This document shows positions 49,007 through 59,065 of a stretch of DNA of 64,000 bases, in pieces (within the stretch, counting starts at the first letter, position 1; each line of letters starts with the position of its first letter). Made by a program: the position numbers and the translations under genes. The notes under the pieces were generated by a model. It saw nothing but the letters and a program-made list of their open reading frames with translations. It searched no databases and was not told the origin of the DNA. The DNA comes from CAIKMD01 sp035552195 (GTDB lineage: Bacteria > Pseudomonadota > Alphaproteobacteria > ATCC43930 > CGMCC-115725): contig DASZLU010000123.1 of the NCBI GenBank assembly GCA_035552195.1, forward strand, positions 75,149 to 139,148, read 5' to 3'.

Positions 49007-49927
49007 ATGCGTATTGCCATCGTCGGCCAGCAAGCTTTCGGCAAAGCGGCGCTCGATGCGTTTCTCGAGCACGGCGACGATGTCGCTGGCGTCTTCGTCG
49101 CGCCCGAGCCGGCGGGGGCGCGACCCGATCCGCTGCGCGAGGCGGCGCAGGCGAAGGGCCTCAAATGCCTTCAACTCAAGAGCCTCGGTTCGCCGGAAGC
49201 GTTGAGCGCGCTCAAGGAGCTCGATGTCGAGCTCGGCGTGATGGCCTATGTCACGCAGTTCGCACCGCAAGCTTTCGTGACCATCCCGAAACACGGCATG
49301 ATCCAATTCCACCCGTCATTGCTGCCGCTGCATCGCGGACCGTCCTCGATCAACTGGGCAATCATCCAGGGCCGCACCAAGACCGGCCTCACCATCTTCC
49401 GCCCGACCGACGGGCTCGATGAAGGTGCTGTCATCCTCCAGAAAGAAGTAGATATCGGCCCCGACGACACGCTTGGCAGCGTCTATTTCGATCGCATCTT
49501 CCCGACCGGCGTCAAAGCGCTGCTCGAAGCTGCCGACGCCGTCGTCGCCGGCAAGGCGCGCGAGGTGGTGCAGGATGAATCGATAGCGACCTATGAAGGC
49601 TGGTGCCGCAGCGCCGAATCCCAGATCAGCTGGGCCAATCACGCCGACAAGATCTACGACCTCATTCGCGGCTGCAATCCGGCGCCGGGTGCGTGGTGCA
49701 AATGGGGCGAGAAGAAGCTCTACCTCTTCGAATCGAAGAAGATCCCCGTTCACGTCTTCGCCACGGTGAAAGGCTTCAGGCCCGGCCAGGTCATGAAGGT
49801 CGAGGGCGGCAGCTTCACCGTCTGCGCCCATGGCGGGCTGATCGAAGTGCAGCGCTGCCGCATCGATGACGGCAAGAAGATCGCGGGCAACGAGGCCGGC
49901 ATCGAAGCCGGCACGATCCTCGGCTGA
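49007..49927 (+). CDS. Formyltransferase family protein (10-formyl-THF-dependent)
   Basis: 306 residues from the ATG at 49007 (AAAGGGA upstream). N-terminal formyltransferase domain with V-G-Q-Q-A-F-G-K-A-A near the start, F-H-P-S-L-L-P-L-H-R-G-P-S-S-I-N-W near residue 107 (SLLP signature with the catalytic His), and G-Q-V-M-K-V-E-G-G-S-F-T-V-C-A-H in the C-terminal OB-like domain. It resembles the hydrolase part of 10-formyltetrahydrofolate dehydrogenase and methionyl-tRNA formyltransferase; the Met-tRNA role is unlikely because that gene is usually beside def. Just after bioD on the same strand. Confidence 0.82.
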   Translation: MRIAIVGQQAFGKAALDAFLEHGDDVAGVFVAPEPAGARPDPLREAAQAKGLKCLQLKSLGSPEALSALKELDVELGVMAYVTQFAPQAFVTIPKHGMIQFHPSLLPLHRGPSSINWAIIQGRTKTGLTIFRPTDGLDEGAVILQKEVDIGPDDTLGSVYFDRIFPTGVKALLEAADAVVAGKAREVVQDESIATYEGWCRSAESQISWANHADKIYDLIRGCNPAPGAWCKWGEKKLYLFESKKIPVHVFATVKGFRPGQVMKVEGGSFTVCAHGGLIEVQRCRIDDGKKIAGNEAGIEAGTILG

Positions 49928-49934
49928 TCGTTCC

Positions 49935-51236
49935 TTACGCCGTTTCGTCGCTGAGCACGCGGCCGCGCCGGAAAGGCCAGAGCGCGACGAAGCTGATGGC
50001 CGCGGCCGCGCCGAGATAGAGACCGACGTAACTGAGACCGCCGCGCTCGGCCAGTGCCTGCGCAAGGATGGGCGCGAGCGCGCCGCCGAAAATGCCGCCG
50101 ATGTTGAAAGCGACCGTGGCGCCGGTGTAGCGCACTCGCGCGGGAAACAGCGCCGGGAGAAACGCGCCGAGTGGGCCATAGACAAAGCCCATCATCAGCA
50201 GCGCGAGCGCGAGAAACAGGAATACGATCGCCAGCGACGCGCTATCCAGCATTGGCGCCAACAGGAAGCCAAGTAAGACAGTGCCGATGCAGCCGCCCAT
50301 CAAGACGCGGCGCGGGTCGTAGCGGTCGGCGAGGGAACCGGAAGCAACGATGCCGACCGCCATGAAGACGATCGCGCCTAATTGAATCTCGAGGAAAGTG
50401 GTGCGGGCATAGTGGAGCGTCGACGTACCGTAGCCGAGGGCGAAGGCCGTCGAGAGATAGAAGATCGCGAAACACGCAACGACCGCGAACGTGCCTCCGA
50501 CCGTCTCGCGCGGATACTTACGGATCAACTCGGCGAAAGGTACGCGCGCCGGCGGTGCTTCCTTCATCGCTGCGGCGAAAGCCGGTGTCTCGCTCAGCTT
50601 CAGCCGGATCCAAAGGCCGAGCGCCACCAAGACAAAGCTCAAGACGAACGGCAGACGCCAACCCCAGGCCTGGAACTGTTCGGGCGAAAGCCAGAGGCCG
50701 AGCAGCAGGAACAGGCCGTTGGCCAAGATAAAGCCTACGGGCGCACCCAATTGCGGTGCCATGCCGTAACGCGCGTGCCAGCCCCGCGGTGCGTTCTCGA
50801 CCGCGAGCAATACCGCCCCGCCCCACTCGCCCCCGAGTCCGAAGCCCTGACCGAAGCGCAAGATGCAGAGCAACAGTGGCGCGAGCCAACCAACGCTGTC
50901 ATAGGTCGGCAGCAAGCCAATGATGACGGTCGAGCTGCCCATGATTAGGAGCGAAGCCACCAACGTCGATTTGCGGCCGATGCGATCGCCGAAATGGCCG
51001 AACACGGCGGCACCCACGGGGCGAGCGACAAATGCGAGGCCGAAGCTGGCATAAGCCGCCATCAACTGTGCCGACGGCGAGCTCGCGGGAAAGAAGAGCG
51101 GGCCGAGGACCAGGGACGCGGCCGTCGCGTAGATGTAGAAATCGTAATACTCAACCGCCGTGCCGACCATGCTGGCCGCGAGAATGCGCAGCGGAGACAT
51201 GCGGGGAGCGGCCGCGGGCATCGAGATCGCCGTCAC
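49935..51236 (-). CDS. MFS transporter, metabolite:H+ symporter (MHS) type
   Basis: 433 residues from a GTG whose first bases overlap the upstream stop; M-S-P-L-R-I at codon 13 is an alternative start. MHS family hallmarks: A-A-S-M-V-G-T-A-V-E-Y-Y-D-F-Y-I-Y, R-P-V-G-A-A-V-F-G-H-F-G-D-R-I-G-R-K (helix 2-3 loop) and G-F-G-L-G-G-E-W-G-G-A in helix 4. Such transporters carry shikimate, proline/betaine, citrate or aromatic acids. Convergent with the formyltransferase gene, last gene of the ABC unit. Confidence 0.87.
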   Translation of the reverse strand: MTAISMPAAAPRMSPLRILAASMVGTAVEYYDFYIYATAASLVLGPLFFPASSPSAQLMAAYASFGLAFVARPVGAAVFGHFGDRIGRKSTLVASLLIMGSSTVIIGLLPTYDSVGWLAPLLLCILRFGQGFGLGGEWGGAVLLAVENAPRGWHARYGMAPQLGAPVGFILANGLFLLLGLWLSPEQFQAWGWRLPFVLSFVLVALGLWIRLKLSETPAFAAAMKEAPPARVPFAELIRKYPRETVGGTFAVVACFAIFYLSTAFALGYGTSTLHYARTTFLEIQLGAIVFMAVGIVASGSLADRYDPRRVLMGGCIGTVLLGFLLAPMLDSASLAIVFLFLALALLMMGFVYGPLGAFLPALFPARVRYTGATVAFNIGGIFGGALAPILAQALAERGGLSYVGLYLGAAAAISFVALWPFRRGRVLSDETA

Positions 51237-51946
51237 GACGCGACCGGCCCCAGCGCCGTCAGCAGCGGATCGAGGAATTCCTCATAGACACGCCAGCAGC
51301 CGATCGCCGTGCGATAGATCGGCCGGCGCACTTGCGTCGCGCTCGCCGTGCGCACCGGCCTGTCGGTCTCGTGGAAGGAGAGACACGCCTCGCTCCACGG
51401 CAAGCCGCAATGAGTGATGATGCGCCGCGCTTGCGTCTCGAGATCGTCGACCACGTCTTCGTAGCGCATATCGAGGATGCGTCTGTTCGGCAGCGCGCGA
51501 TGCCAACGCTCCATCAACCGGCCATAACGGCGGTGATAGCGGCCGAACTCGGCAACATCGTAGGTGTGGTTCTGCTCCGCGGTAAAGAGTTTCGAGAAGC
51601 AGGAGATGCAGGTATCGACCGGATCGCGGACACTATGAACGATCATGGCGTTCGGCATCGCCATATGGATGAGGCCCGTGAAATAGTAATTTGACGGCAT
51701 CTTGTCCGTGATGCGCTTAGCGCCGGAGATCGCGTACTTCTTCACGCCATCGAGATAACGCGACGCGATCTGGCGTAACGCCTTGGCATCGAGCGATGGG
51801 ACGAATTCCGGGAACGAGACGACGCTGCCGTCGGCGGAACGCACCTCGTCGGCGACTTCGTTCAGCGTTTTTAGCTCGCCGGCGCCCTGCACATCGGGAT
51901 GGCTGGCCAGGATCTGCTCAATCAGGGTCGTGCCCGAGCGCGGCAT
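51233..51946 (-). pseudogene. Sulfotransferase domain protein, N-terminally truncated (possibly remnant)
   Basis: 237 residues beginning at M-P-R-S-G-T-T-L-I-E-Q-I-L. In full-length homologs (often TPR-sulfotransferase fusions) this 5'-PSB loop binding PAPS is preceded by at least a hydrophobic strand ending F-V-V-G; here the frame encodes I-G-A-V-G just before the methionine and then a TGA. So the strand is cut by a stop and the rest is missing. Domain body is intact: K-M-P-S-N-Y-Y-F near residue 82, V-R-D-P-V-D-T-C near 105. The 3' end overlaps the MFS gene (GTGA). It might still be expressed with the ATG at 51946 and a weak GGAG. Confidence 0.6.
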
Positions 51947-51981
51947 GCCGACGGCTCCAATTCAATCCGAACCGGAAATCG

Positions 51982-52776
51982 TTAGTGCGCCGTCTCGGCG
52001 TGCCAGACGAGCAGCCGGCGGCGCACGATTTCCATCAGCTTCACCAGCACCGAGCCGACAATGGCGATGGCAACAATGCCCGAGAAAACGCCGGGTGAAT
52101 CGGCAAAGCGCATTGATGTCATCATCGAACCGCCCAGCCCCTCGCCGCCCATCGTCATCTCGCAAATGATGACCACGATCAGCGAGATCGGCAGCGCAAT
52201 CTGCAAGCCGGTGAACACGCCCGGCATGGCCGACGGCAGGATGATCTGCCAGAGCAGTGCGCGGCGATCGACGCCGAGGCTCTCCGCCGACCACACGAGA
52301 TATTTGTCGACGTTCTCGGTCGCCGCCCAGGTCGCGACCACGACGGGGAAGACCGACGAGAACGCGACCATCGCGATCTTCGACCAATCGAAGACTCCGA
52401 ACCACAAGATGAAGATAGGCAGGAATGCGATCTTCGGCAGCGGATTGCCGACCGATACGATCGGATCGAAGAACCAGCGTACCGAGCGCAACCGTGCAAT
52501 GGTCACGCCGATGATGATCCCGAGCACCGCCGCCATGGCGAAACCGGCGAAAGTACGCAGCATGGTGAGGAGGAGCGCATGCGGCACGTCGCCCGAGATC
52601 GTGTCGTCCCACAGCCGCTCCAGCACCGAGGACAACGACGGCAGCAGGAAATCGGAGACGAAATGCATCCGCGCGCCCCACTCCCAGGCGACAGCGAGCA
52701 GCACCACCGAGGACGAGCGCAACAGCGCCCGCTTCACGGCGGGGCTGAAAAGGCTTTTGTTTTCTACTCTCTCCAT
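51982..52776 (-). CDS. ABC transporter permease (nitrate/sulfonate/taurine type), second
   Basis: 264 residues, five to six membrane helices. Cytoplasmic EAA loop L-G-V-D-R-R-A-L-L-W-Q-I-I-L-P-S-A-M-P with the conserved Gly and the terminal I-C-E-M-T-M-G-G-E-G-L-G, typical of the SsuC/TauC group. It overlaps the first permease gene by 13 bases. Having two dissimilar permeases implies a heterodimeric channel. Confidence 0.9.
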   Translation of the reverse strand: MERVENKSLFSPAVKRALLRSSSVVLLAVAWEWGARMHFVSDFLLPSLSSVLERLWDDTISGDVPHALLLTMLRTFAGFAMAAVLGIIIGVTIARLRSVRWFFDPIVSVGNPLPKIAFLPIFILWFGVFDWSKIAMVAFSSVFPVVVATWAATENVDKYLVWSAESLGVDRRALLWQIILPSAMPGVFTGLQIALPISLIVVIICEMTMGGEGLGGSMMTSMRFADSPGVFSGIVAIAIVGSVLVKLMEIVRRRLLVWHAETAH

Positions 52777-53509
52777 ACCAACGTCCGGCGCATAAAATAG
52801 AGGTAGGCCCGGTCGGCAAAGAAGCCCAAGGCCGAGACCGTGATCACCACGGCGAACATCGCGTCATAGACGCCGCCTTCGCCGAGGAAGGAAATGAGAT
52901 ACCCGAGGCCCTTTTGCCCGACCAGCAATTCCGAGGCCACCAGCACGATGAAGGAGATCGCGACCGCGTTGCGGATGCCGGCGAGAATATCGGGCAGCGC
53001 GCCGGGCAGGATCACCTCCCACAGCACATTGCGATTGCTTGCGCCGCACGCCCGTGCTGACCAGATCAGCGTCTGATCGACGCCGCGCGCGCCGTTATAG
53101 GCGCTGATGATCACCGGCAGCAGGCAGCTCAGCGCGATCGAGGCGATCTTCGAGCCGGCGCCGAGTCCGAGCCACAGGATCATCACCGGGATGAGCGCCG
53201 ATTTCGGCATCGGATAAAGCGCTTTGACCAGCGGGCTGGCGATATCGTCGATCGTCGTCGACCACGCCATCATCACGCCGAGCGCGATACCGACGATGAT
53301 GCTGGAGCCGAGGCCGAACGACCAGTTGATGAAGGACGATACGCCGTTGCTCCAGAGATCGCCGCCGACCAGCAGCGACCACCAGGCGACGGCGACCGCG
53401 CTCAGCGGCGGCAACTCGCTCGGATCGACGATATGCACCCGCGGCGCGATCTCCCACAGTATCGCCAACAAGAGGAGCGGCAGATACCGGATGAAGATAT
53501 TGTCGCGGG

Positions 53510-53513
<4 letters not shown>
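52764..53513 (-). CDS. ABC transporter permease (nitrate/sulfonate/taurine type), first
   Basis: 249 residues. Helices at 10-25, 60-85, 105-130, 180-205, 220-240. EAA motif A-C-G-A-S-N-R-N-V-L-W-E-V-I-L-P-G-A-L-P and V-A-S-E-L-L-V-G-Q-K-G-L-G-Y. Begins with ATG overlapping the stop of the ATPase gene (ATGA). Similar in type but not in sequence to its downstream neighbour. Confidence 0.9.
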
Positions 53514-54301
<788 letters not shown>

Positions 54302-54347
54302 TCCCTCGTGCCTCGAAATTTCCTGCCCGTCCCTCATCCCAGGACTC

Positions 54348-55367
54348 TCATGGACGACGCCGTTTCGCGGCTTCGTCGACCAGCGACATGTCCGCGTATT
54401 TGGCGACATCGACGTCGATGTTGAGCAGGCCCACTTCCTTTTGGGTTTTGATGTTGTTCTGTAGCGCAGTCAGGTTTGGCCGCGCGTCGGGGTCTCGATA
54501 GTAGTCGTTTTTCGTGAACAGCCAATCGCTAAAATCGGATTCCGGCTGCTTGGTGAATTGGGAAACGATCTTGATCCCCTCGGCCCGGTTTGCGGGGTCG
54601 AGATACCAATGCAGCATGGACTGCACATCCTCGAAGAAATCGACCAGCACGGCGCGATGCGCGGCAATGAACGGCGCCCGCGCTGCCCACAGCGTCAGCT
54701 CGGTCGGCCCCATCGCTTTTTCGACATCGAACAGGCTCCTGGCGCTGCCGTCCTTTTGGGCAACGACCGAATAGGGCGTGCCGATCTCGATCATGTCGAC
54801 TTTCTTTTGCTGCAGCGCCGACACCATGTTGGGGAATTCGATCTCGATGACCTGATAGTCACGCTTCGGCTGCAGCCCGTGCTGGCTCATATAGACCTGA
54901 GCCGCGATATCGAGGGCACCGCCGATCGCGTTGGTGGCGACGATCTTGCCCTTGAGATCCTCGACTTTTGTGATCGGGCCGTCGGTCCGAACCATCATCT
55001 GGTTCGAATAATAGCCGTTGACCCCGTCCTGGTAGAGGTCCGAGACCGCGCGGATGTCCTGCATATGCGCATTCTGGATCGCCAGCGCGAAAGAGGAAAA
55101 AGCGAGCGCCGCAAGATCGAGTTCGCCGGCGGCGAGGCCCGTGATTTGCGGCGTGCTGCCGCGAAAATGGATCGCTTCGACGGTGTAGGATTTGCCGTAA
55201 TGCTTCAATAGCTCGGGCTTGGCCCAGAGCACCGAGGTAAGCTGTGCCGGAACGACAGCCCAGCCGACGCGCAGCTTGAGCGGTTCATCGGCATAGCTGG
55301 GTAAAGCCAGTCCGGCCGACACACCCGACGCGACCAGCACCAACGCAACGCCGCGCCATACGCTCAT
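54348..55367 (-). CDS. ABC transporter substrate-binding protein 1
   Basis: 339 residues, signal peptide M-S-V-W-R-G-V-A-L-V-L-V-A-S-G-V then A-D-E cleavage near residue 27. Type 2 binding fold: H-Y-G-K-S-Y-T-V-E-A-I-H, L-A-A-G-E-L-D-L-A-A-L, L-K-G-K-I-V-A-T-N-A-I-G-G-A-L-D. A paralog of the gene just upstream with the same landmarks (Y-G-K-S-Y-T-V-E-A-I, A-I-Q-N-A-H-M, Y-A-D-M/L-S-L-V-D-E-A-A). Confidence 0.92.
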   Translation of the reverse strand: MSVWRGVALVLVASGVSAGLALPSYADEPLKLRVGWAVVPAQLTSVLWAKPELLKHYGKSYTVEAIHFRGSTPQITGLAAGELDLAALAFSSFALAIQNAHMQDIRAVSDLYQDGVNGYYSNQMMVRTDGPITKVEDLKGKIVATNAIGGALDIAAQVYMSQHGLQPKRDYQVIEIEFPNMVSALQQKKVDMIEIGTPYSVVAQKDGSARSLFDVEKAMGPTELTLWAARAPFIAAHRAVLVDFFEDVQSMLHWYLDPANRAEGIKIVSQFTKQPESDFSDWLFTKNDYYRDPDARPNLTALQNNIKTQKEVGLLNIDVDVAKYADMSLVDEAAKRRRP

Positions 55368-55529
55368 CGAAAGCCTCCCTGCCCAAATCTCTACGGCCTA
55401 AATCTTCGACCCAGTTCGCTCGGGGCCTGAATTCTGTGCGGGCCTAAAATTATTGTCAGCTGAGTTCTTGCTGATACTGTCGCTGCATCAAAGGCATGCG
55501 CGGCATTGGTTGTCAACCGCAGCGGGTTT

Positions 55530-56531
55530 TCATTTCAGCCGCGCAGCCGCCTCGTCGACGAGCGACAGATCGGCATAGGCTTTCACGTCGATGGCCTGTT
55601 TCAGGACGCCGAGCTGCTGCGCGATATCGAGATTTTTCTGCATCGCCGCGACGTCGGGTCGCGAATCCGGCGCGTGGTAATCGTCGCCTTTGGTAAATAT
55701 CCAGCTCGACCAGATCGCTTCCGGCTGCTTGGTGAAATCGGCAACGAGCTTGATCGCGCCCTCGCGGTTCTTCAGATCGAGTATCCAGCGCATCGCGCGG
55801 TTGGTGTCCTCGAAATAATCGACCAGCGCGGCGCGGTTGGCTTTGATATAGGGCACGCGGCCGGCGATGATGGTGAGTTCGGACGGGCCCTCCATCGCGT
55901 CCTTCTCGGTGAAAAGCGCATGCACCTGGCCCGATTTCATCGGCTCGACCGAGAACGGCGTGGTCAAAAACCCCATATCGACGCGCTTGGCGGTGATCGC
56001 CGACATCATGTTCGGGAATTCGATCTCGACCACCGTGTAATCGCGCTTATCCTCGAGACCGTGGCGCTTCAGCATCGCGCGCATGCCGATATCCATCGCA
56101 CCGCCGATGCTGTTGTCGCCGATGACCTTGCCTTTCAAATCCTCGACTTTCGCGATCGGGCTGTCTTTGAGGACGGCAAAAGGCCGCGTGAAATAATCTT
56201 CATAACCGTCGCGGGTCGCGACGCCGATGAGGCGCAGATCGCTCATATGCGCGTTCTGGATGGCGAGTGCGAAAGCCGCCGGCGCGAAATAGGCGAGCGA
56301 GATGTCTCCGGTGGCGAGCGCCGTGGTCTGCGGGCCGCTGCCCGGCGCGCGGATTGCCTCGACGGTGTAGGACTTGCCGTAATGGACGAGCTGGTCCTTC
56401 ATCTGCATGAGGATGGGGAACATCTGTCCCGGCACGGCGGCCCAGGCGGCTTTGATGACGACGGGATCGGCCTGCGCGACCGAGGCCGTCAATGTCGCCG
56501 CGATCATCGTGCCGAGAAATAAGCGCCGCAT
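55530..56531 (-). CDS. ABC transporter substrate-binding protein 2
   Basis: 333 residues, signal peptide M-R-R-L-F-L-G-T-M-I-A-A-T-L-T-A-S-V-A-Q-A cleaved near residue 21. Shares its whole layout with the downstream protein: H-Y-G-K-S-Y-T-V-E-A-I, F-A-L-A-I-Q-N-A-H-M, V-E-I-E-F-P-N-M, L-V-D-E-A-A-A-R. First gene of the transport unit. Tandem duplication with divergence suggests the two have different ligand spectra. Confidence 0.92.
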   Translation of the reverse strand: MRRLFLGTMIAATLTASVAQADPVVIKAAWAAVPGQMFPILMQMKDQLVHYGKSYTVEAIRAPGSGPQTTALATGDISLAYFAPAAFALAIQNAHMSDLRLIGVATRDGYEDYFTRPFAVLKDSPIAKVEDLKGKVIGDNSIGGAMDIGMRAMLKRHGLEDKRDYTVVEIEFPNMMSAITAKRVDMGFLTTPFSVEPMKSGQVHALFTEKDAMEGPSELTIIAGRVPYIKANRAALVDYFEDTNRAMRWILDLKNREGAIKLVADFTKQPEAIWSSWIFTKGDDYHAPDSRPDVAAMQKNLDIAQQLGVLKQAIDVKAYADLSLVDEAAARLK

Positions 56532-56684
56532 CTCGAACCACCTCCCTATTTTCTTGCGCGCATGATCGCCAAGCGCTGCCGCTTGTCAACGTTATCGTAG
56601 CGGAATATCAGGATAACTCTCGGGTAGACAAGCGCAGTGGCGGCGGGCACGATCCGCCGCCATCGCGATGCGAATGAGGTTTTC

Positions 56685-57767
56685 GTGGACGTGCCTGAAC
56701 TGACGATCGTCGTGCCGGCTTTCAACGAGCGCGATAATGTCGTCCCGCTGCTCGACCGTCTCAACACGGTCCTCGCCGGCATCGCGTGGGAAGTCATCTA
56801 TGTCGACGATGATTCGCCCGACGGCACGGCGGAAGCCGTGCGCGCGGCGGCGCGGCGCGATACCCGCGTCCGCTGTATCCAGCGCATCGGCCGCCGCGGC
56901 CTCGCCGGTGCCTGCATCGAAGGCATCCTCGCTTCCTCCGCGCCTTATGTCGCGGTGATGGACGCCGATCTGCAGCATGACGAGGCGATCCTGCCCCAGA
57001 TGCTGGACGCGCTGCGCGGCGAAAGCTGCGACATGGTCGTTGGCAGCCGCTATGTCCCGGGCGGCGGCGTCGGCGATTGGGATGCCGGTCGCCAGCGCGC
57101 CAGCTCGCTCGCGACGCGGCTCGCGCGCCTCGTCACCAAGGCCGACATCGCCGACCCGATGAGCGGCTTCTTCATGATGCGCCGGACGGTGTTCGAGCAG
57201 GTGATGCGCGGCCTCTCGACCCAAGGATTCAAGATACTGCTCGATATCCTGGCGACGGCGGAGACGCCGGTGCGCATCAAGGAAATCCCGTTCCAGTTCC
57301 GTCAGCGTGTCGCCGGCGAGAGCAAGCTCGATACCCTTGTCGCTTGGGAATTCGCGATGCTGCTCGCCGACAAGCTCGTCGGCCATGTCGTACCGGTGCG
57401 CTTCCTGCTGTTCGCGCTCATCGGCGGGCTCGGCGTCTTCGTGCATATGGGCGTGCTCGCCACCGGACTGAAGCTCTTCGGCTTGAGCTTCGTCGCGGCG
57501 CAAACCACCGCCGCGATCGTCGCCATGACGGTGAACTTCATCCTCAACAACCTCTTCACCTACGCCGATCGCCGTCTCAAAGGCTGGCGCATGCTGCGCG
57601 GGCTTGTGTCGTTCTATGTGATCTGCAGTTTCGGCACGGCCGCGAATATCGGCATCGCGTCTTACCTGTTCCAGGAGCAGCAAGTTTGGTGGGTTGCCGG
57701 CATCGCCGGCATCGTCGTCGGCTCGGTCTGGAACTACGCCGTCTCGTCGATCTTCACGTGGAAATGA
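56685..57767 (+). CDS. Polyisoprenyl-phosphate glycosyltransferase (GT2, DPM1/ArnC-like) fused to GtrA membrane domain
   Basis: 360 residues from the GTG at 56685 (GAGG upstream). GT2 domain: T-I-V-V-P-A-F-N-E-R-D-N, V-D-D-D-S-P-D-G-T, M-D-A-D-L-Q-H-D-E near residue 90, R-R-V-S-G-type loop G-E-S-K-L-D. From residue about 235 a four-helix GtrA-like region (V-R-F-L-L-F-A-L-I-G-G-L-G). Probably transfers glucose, mannose or another hexose onto polyprenyl phosphate for membrane-side glycan decoration. Single gene. Confidence 0.87.
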   Translation: MDVPELTIVVPAFNERDNVVPLLDRLNTVLAGIAWEVIYVDDDSPDGTAEAVRAAARRDTRVRCIQRIGRRGLAGACIEGILASSAPYVAVMDADLQHDEAILPQMLDALRGESCDMVVGSRYVPGGGVGDWDAGRQRASSLATRLARLVTKADIADPMSGFFMMRRTVFEQVMRGLSTQGFKILLDILATAETPVRIKEIPFQFRQRVAGESKLDTLVAWEFAMLLADKLVGHVVPVRFLLFALIGGLGVFVHMGVLATGLKLFGLSFVAAQTTAAIVAMTVNFILNNLFTYADRRLKGWRMLRGLVSFYVICSFGTAANIGIASYLFQEQQVWWVAGIAGIVVGSVWNYAVSSIFTWK

Positions 57768-57786
57768 ACAGCCCCGCAGCGCCGCG

Positions 57787-58128
57787 TTATTGGCGGCGGC
57801 TCGCCCGGATCACGTAGCGATCGCCGGCGAATTTCTCGAAGATCGTGTCGATCGTCGGGTGCGTAATCGGGCCGTTCTCGGAATCCGGCACGAGGTTCTG
57901 TTCCGAGACATAAGCCTCGTACGGCCCGCCCTGCGCGTTTTGCGCGAGCAGATGATAGAACGGCTGGTCCTTCGACGGCCGCCGCTCGGCGGGAATGGAG
58001 TTGTACCATTCGTCGGTGTTGTTGAAGACCGGATCGACGTCGAAAATCACGCCCCGGAACGAATAGAGGCGGTGGCGGACAATCTGTCCGACCGCGAACT
58101 TGCCGGTGCGGTAAATCTGCGGCGTCAC
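57787..58128 (-). CDS. hspQ: Heat shock protein HspQ
   Basis: 113 residues from the GTG at 58128 (AAGGAGG about 9 bases upstream). HspQ/YccV-fold landmarks: K-F-A-V-G-Q-I-V-R-H-R-L-Y-S-F-R-G-V-I-F-D-V-D-P near residue 8-30 (shown in parts), Q-P-F-Y-H-L-L-A and A-Y-V-S-E-Q-N-L. In E. coli it binds hemimethylated DNA and modulates DnaA stability and Lon. Convergent with the GT2 gene (19 bases). Confidence 0.9.
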   Translation of the reverse strand: MTPQIYRTGKFAVGQIVRHRLYSFRGVIFDVDPVFNNTDEWYNSIPAERRPSKDQPFYHLLAQNAQGGPYEAYVSEQNLVPDSENGPITHPTIDTIFEKFAGDRYVIRASRRQ

Positions 58129-58496
58129 GAGACTCGGCCTCCTTAACCGGCACATCAGACGCCGGGCAAAAACGATAACGAGCGACTATTCTAAAAAAAT
58201 CCGCGCGCGCGACAAGAGCCGCAGGACGCGCACATCACGATGACGCGATTGCTCGAGAGACGCAAGAAATGGAACGGCCTCGGTACGTCCCGCTTGATCG
58301 CCGGATCGTCCGAGGCCGATAGCTTCGAGAATCTTCCCTGAACTTTGGACCGCATCACTTGCGCGATGCACATCCCCTTCATGCCCATAGGATGAGCAAG
58401 GGGTGGGCCACCCTCGTCGAATCAATCGCTTAGCTTCGCGGCAGCATATTCGTTGGAAAGACTTCCGACAATGCGCAATGGATCGAGATGGTTACC
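58129..58496. other. Interval without a convincing gene between hspQ and the next CDS
   Basis: A 65-codon minus-strand frame (58191-58388, M-G-M-K-G-M-C...C-A-S-C-G-S-C-R) and an overlapping 79-codon frame (58186-58425) are open, but neither has a ribosome-binding site or recognisable domain. The region probably holds hspQ and downstream gene regulation; no clear hairpin or operator is seen. Confidence 0.35.
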
Positions 58497-58802
58497 TTAA
58501 CGCGGCGCGAGGTATTTGCGCGCGAGCCGCAGCAATTCGAGATCGCAGGTCTGCTTCGCGATCTCCTCGAGATCCTCGAAATAGTGCTTGAGCGCTTGCG
58601 GCGTCAGCCGGCCGATCAACCAACCGATGAATTGCTCCGGCGTTTTCACCCATGCCGGCAACGGATCGAGCCCGTGACCGTAAGGCAGCGCAACACGCAG
58701 GATGCGCCAGCGGCGGCGGCGGAGTTGATCGTCGATCGGATCGAGATCGGGTTCCAGCGTCCATCCCGGACGGCTTTGAACTCCACTACTACGTCCAGCC
58801 AT
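58497..58802 (-). CDS. Hypothetical protein
   Basis: 101 residues, basic (R-R-R-R-W near residue 30), with W-V-K-T-P-E-Q-F-I-G-W-L-I-G-R-L near residue 50 and a helical C-terminus D-L-E-E-I-A-K-Q-T. No family recognised. Preceded by a divergent intergenic region with many AT-rich stretches (58803-59065, no feature found except scattered TTAA). Confidence 0.4.
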   Translation of the reverse strand: MAGRSSGVQSRPGWTLEPDLDPIDDQLRRRRWRILRVALPYGHGLDPLPAWVKTPEQFIGWLIGRLTPQALKHYFEDLEEIAKQTCDLELLRLARKYLAPR

Positions 58803-59065
58803 TGGTCCTCAGCCCCCTGACAAGCGAAACACGAACGGCGCGTTCTTCTCTCCGCGTTGCTTATCTTTAAGGTTAGCGCGGATTAAGGGTGAATATAGAA
58901 GCGGCTCTTTTGTGACGCAATAATAATCGGTCGTTAACCGTGACCATAAGTCGATAGAAGCCAATAATTTTAGCCATTCTGTTAATAAATCTTTCTGAAA
59001 ACGAAGAAGAGCGGTGGAATCTTTTACTTGTTAAGCCGGGGTGTAAAGACGGCGAACGCAATGTC

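Noticed and set aside
58191..58388. Small Cys-rich 65-codon frame on the minus strand
   Set aside because: No ribosome-binding site, no conservation evidence, overlapping alternative frame; left as an uncertain interval.
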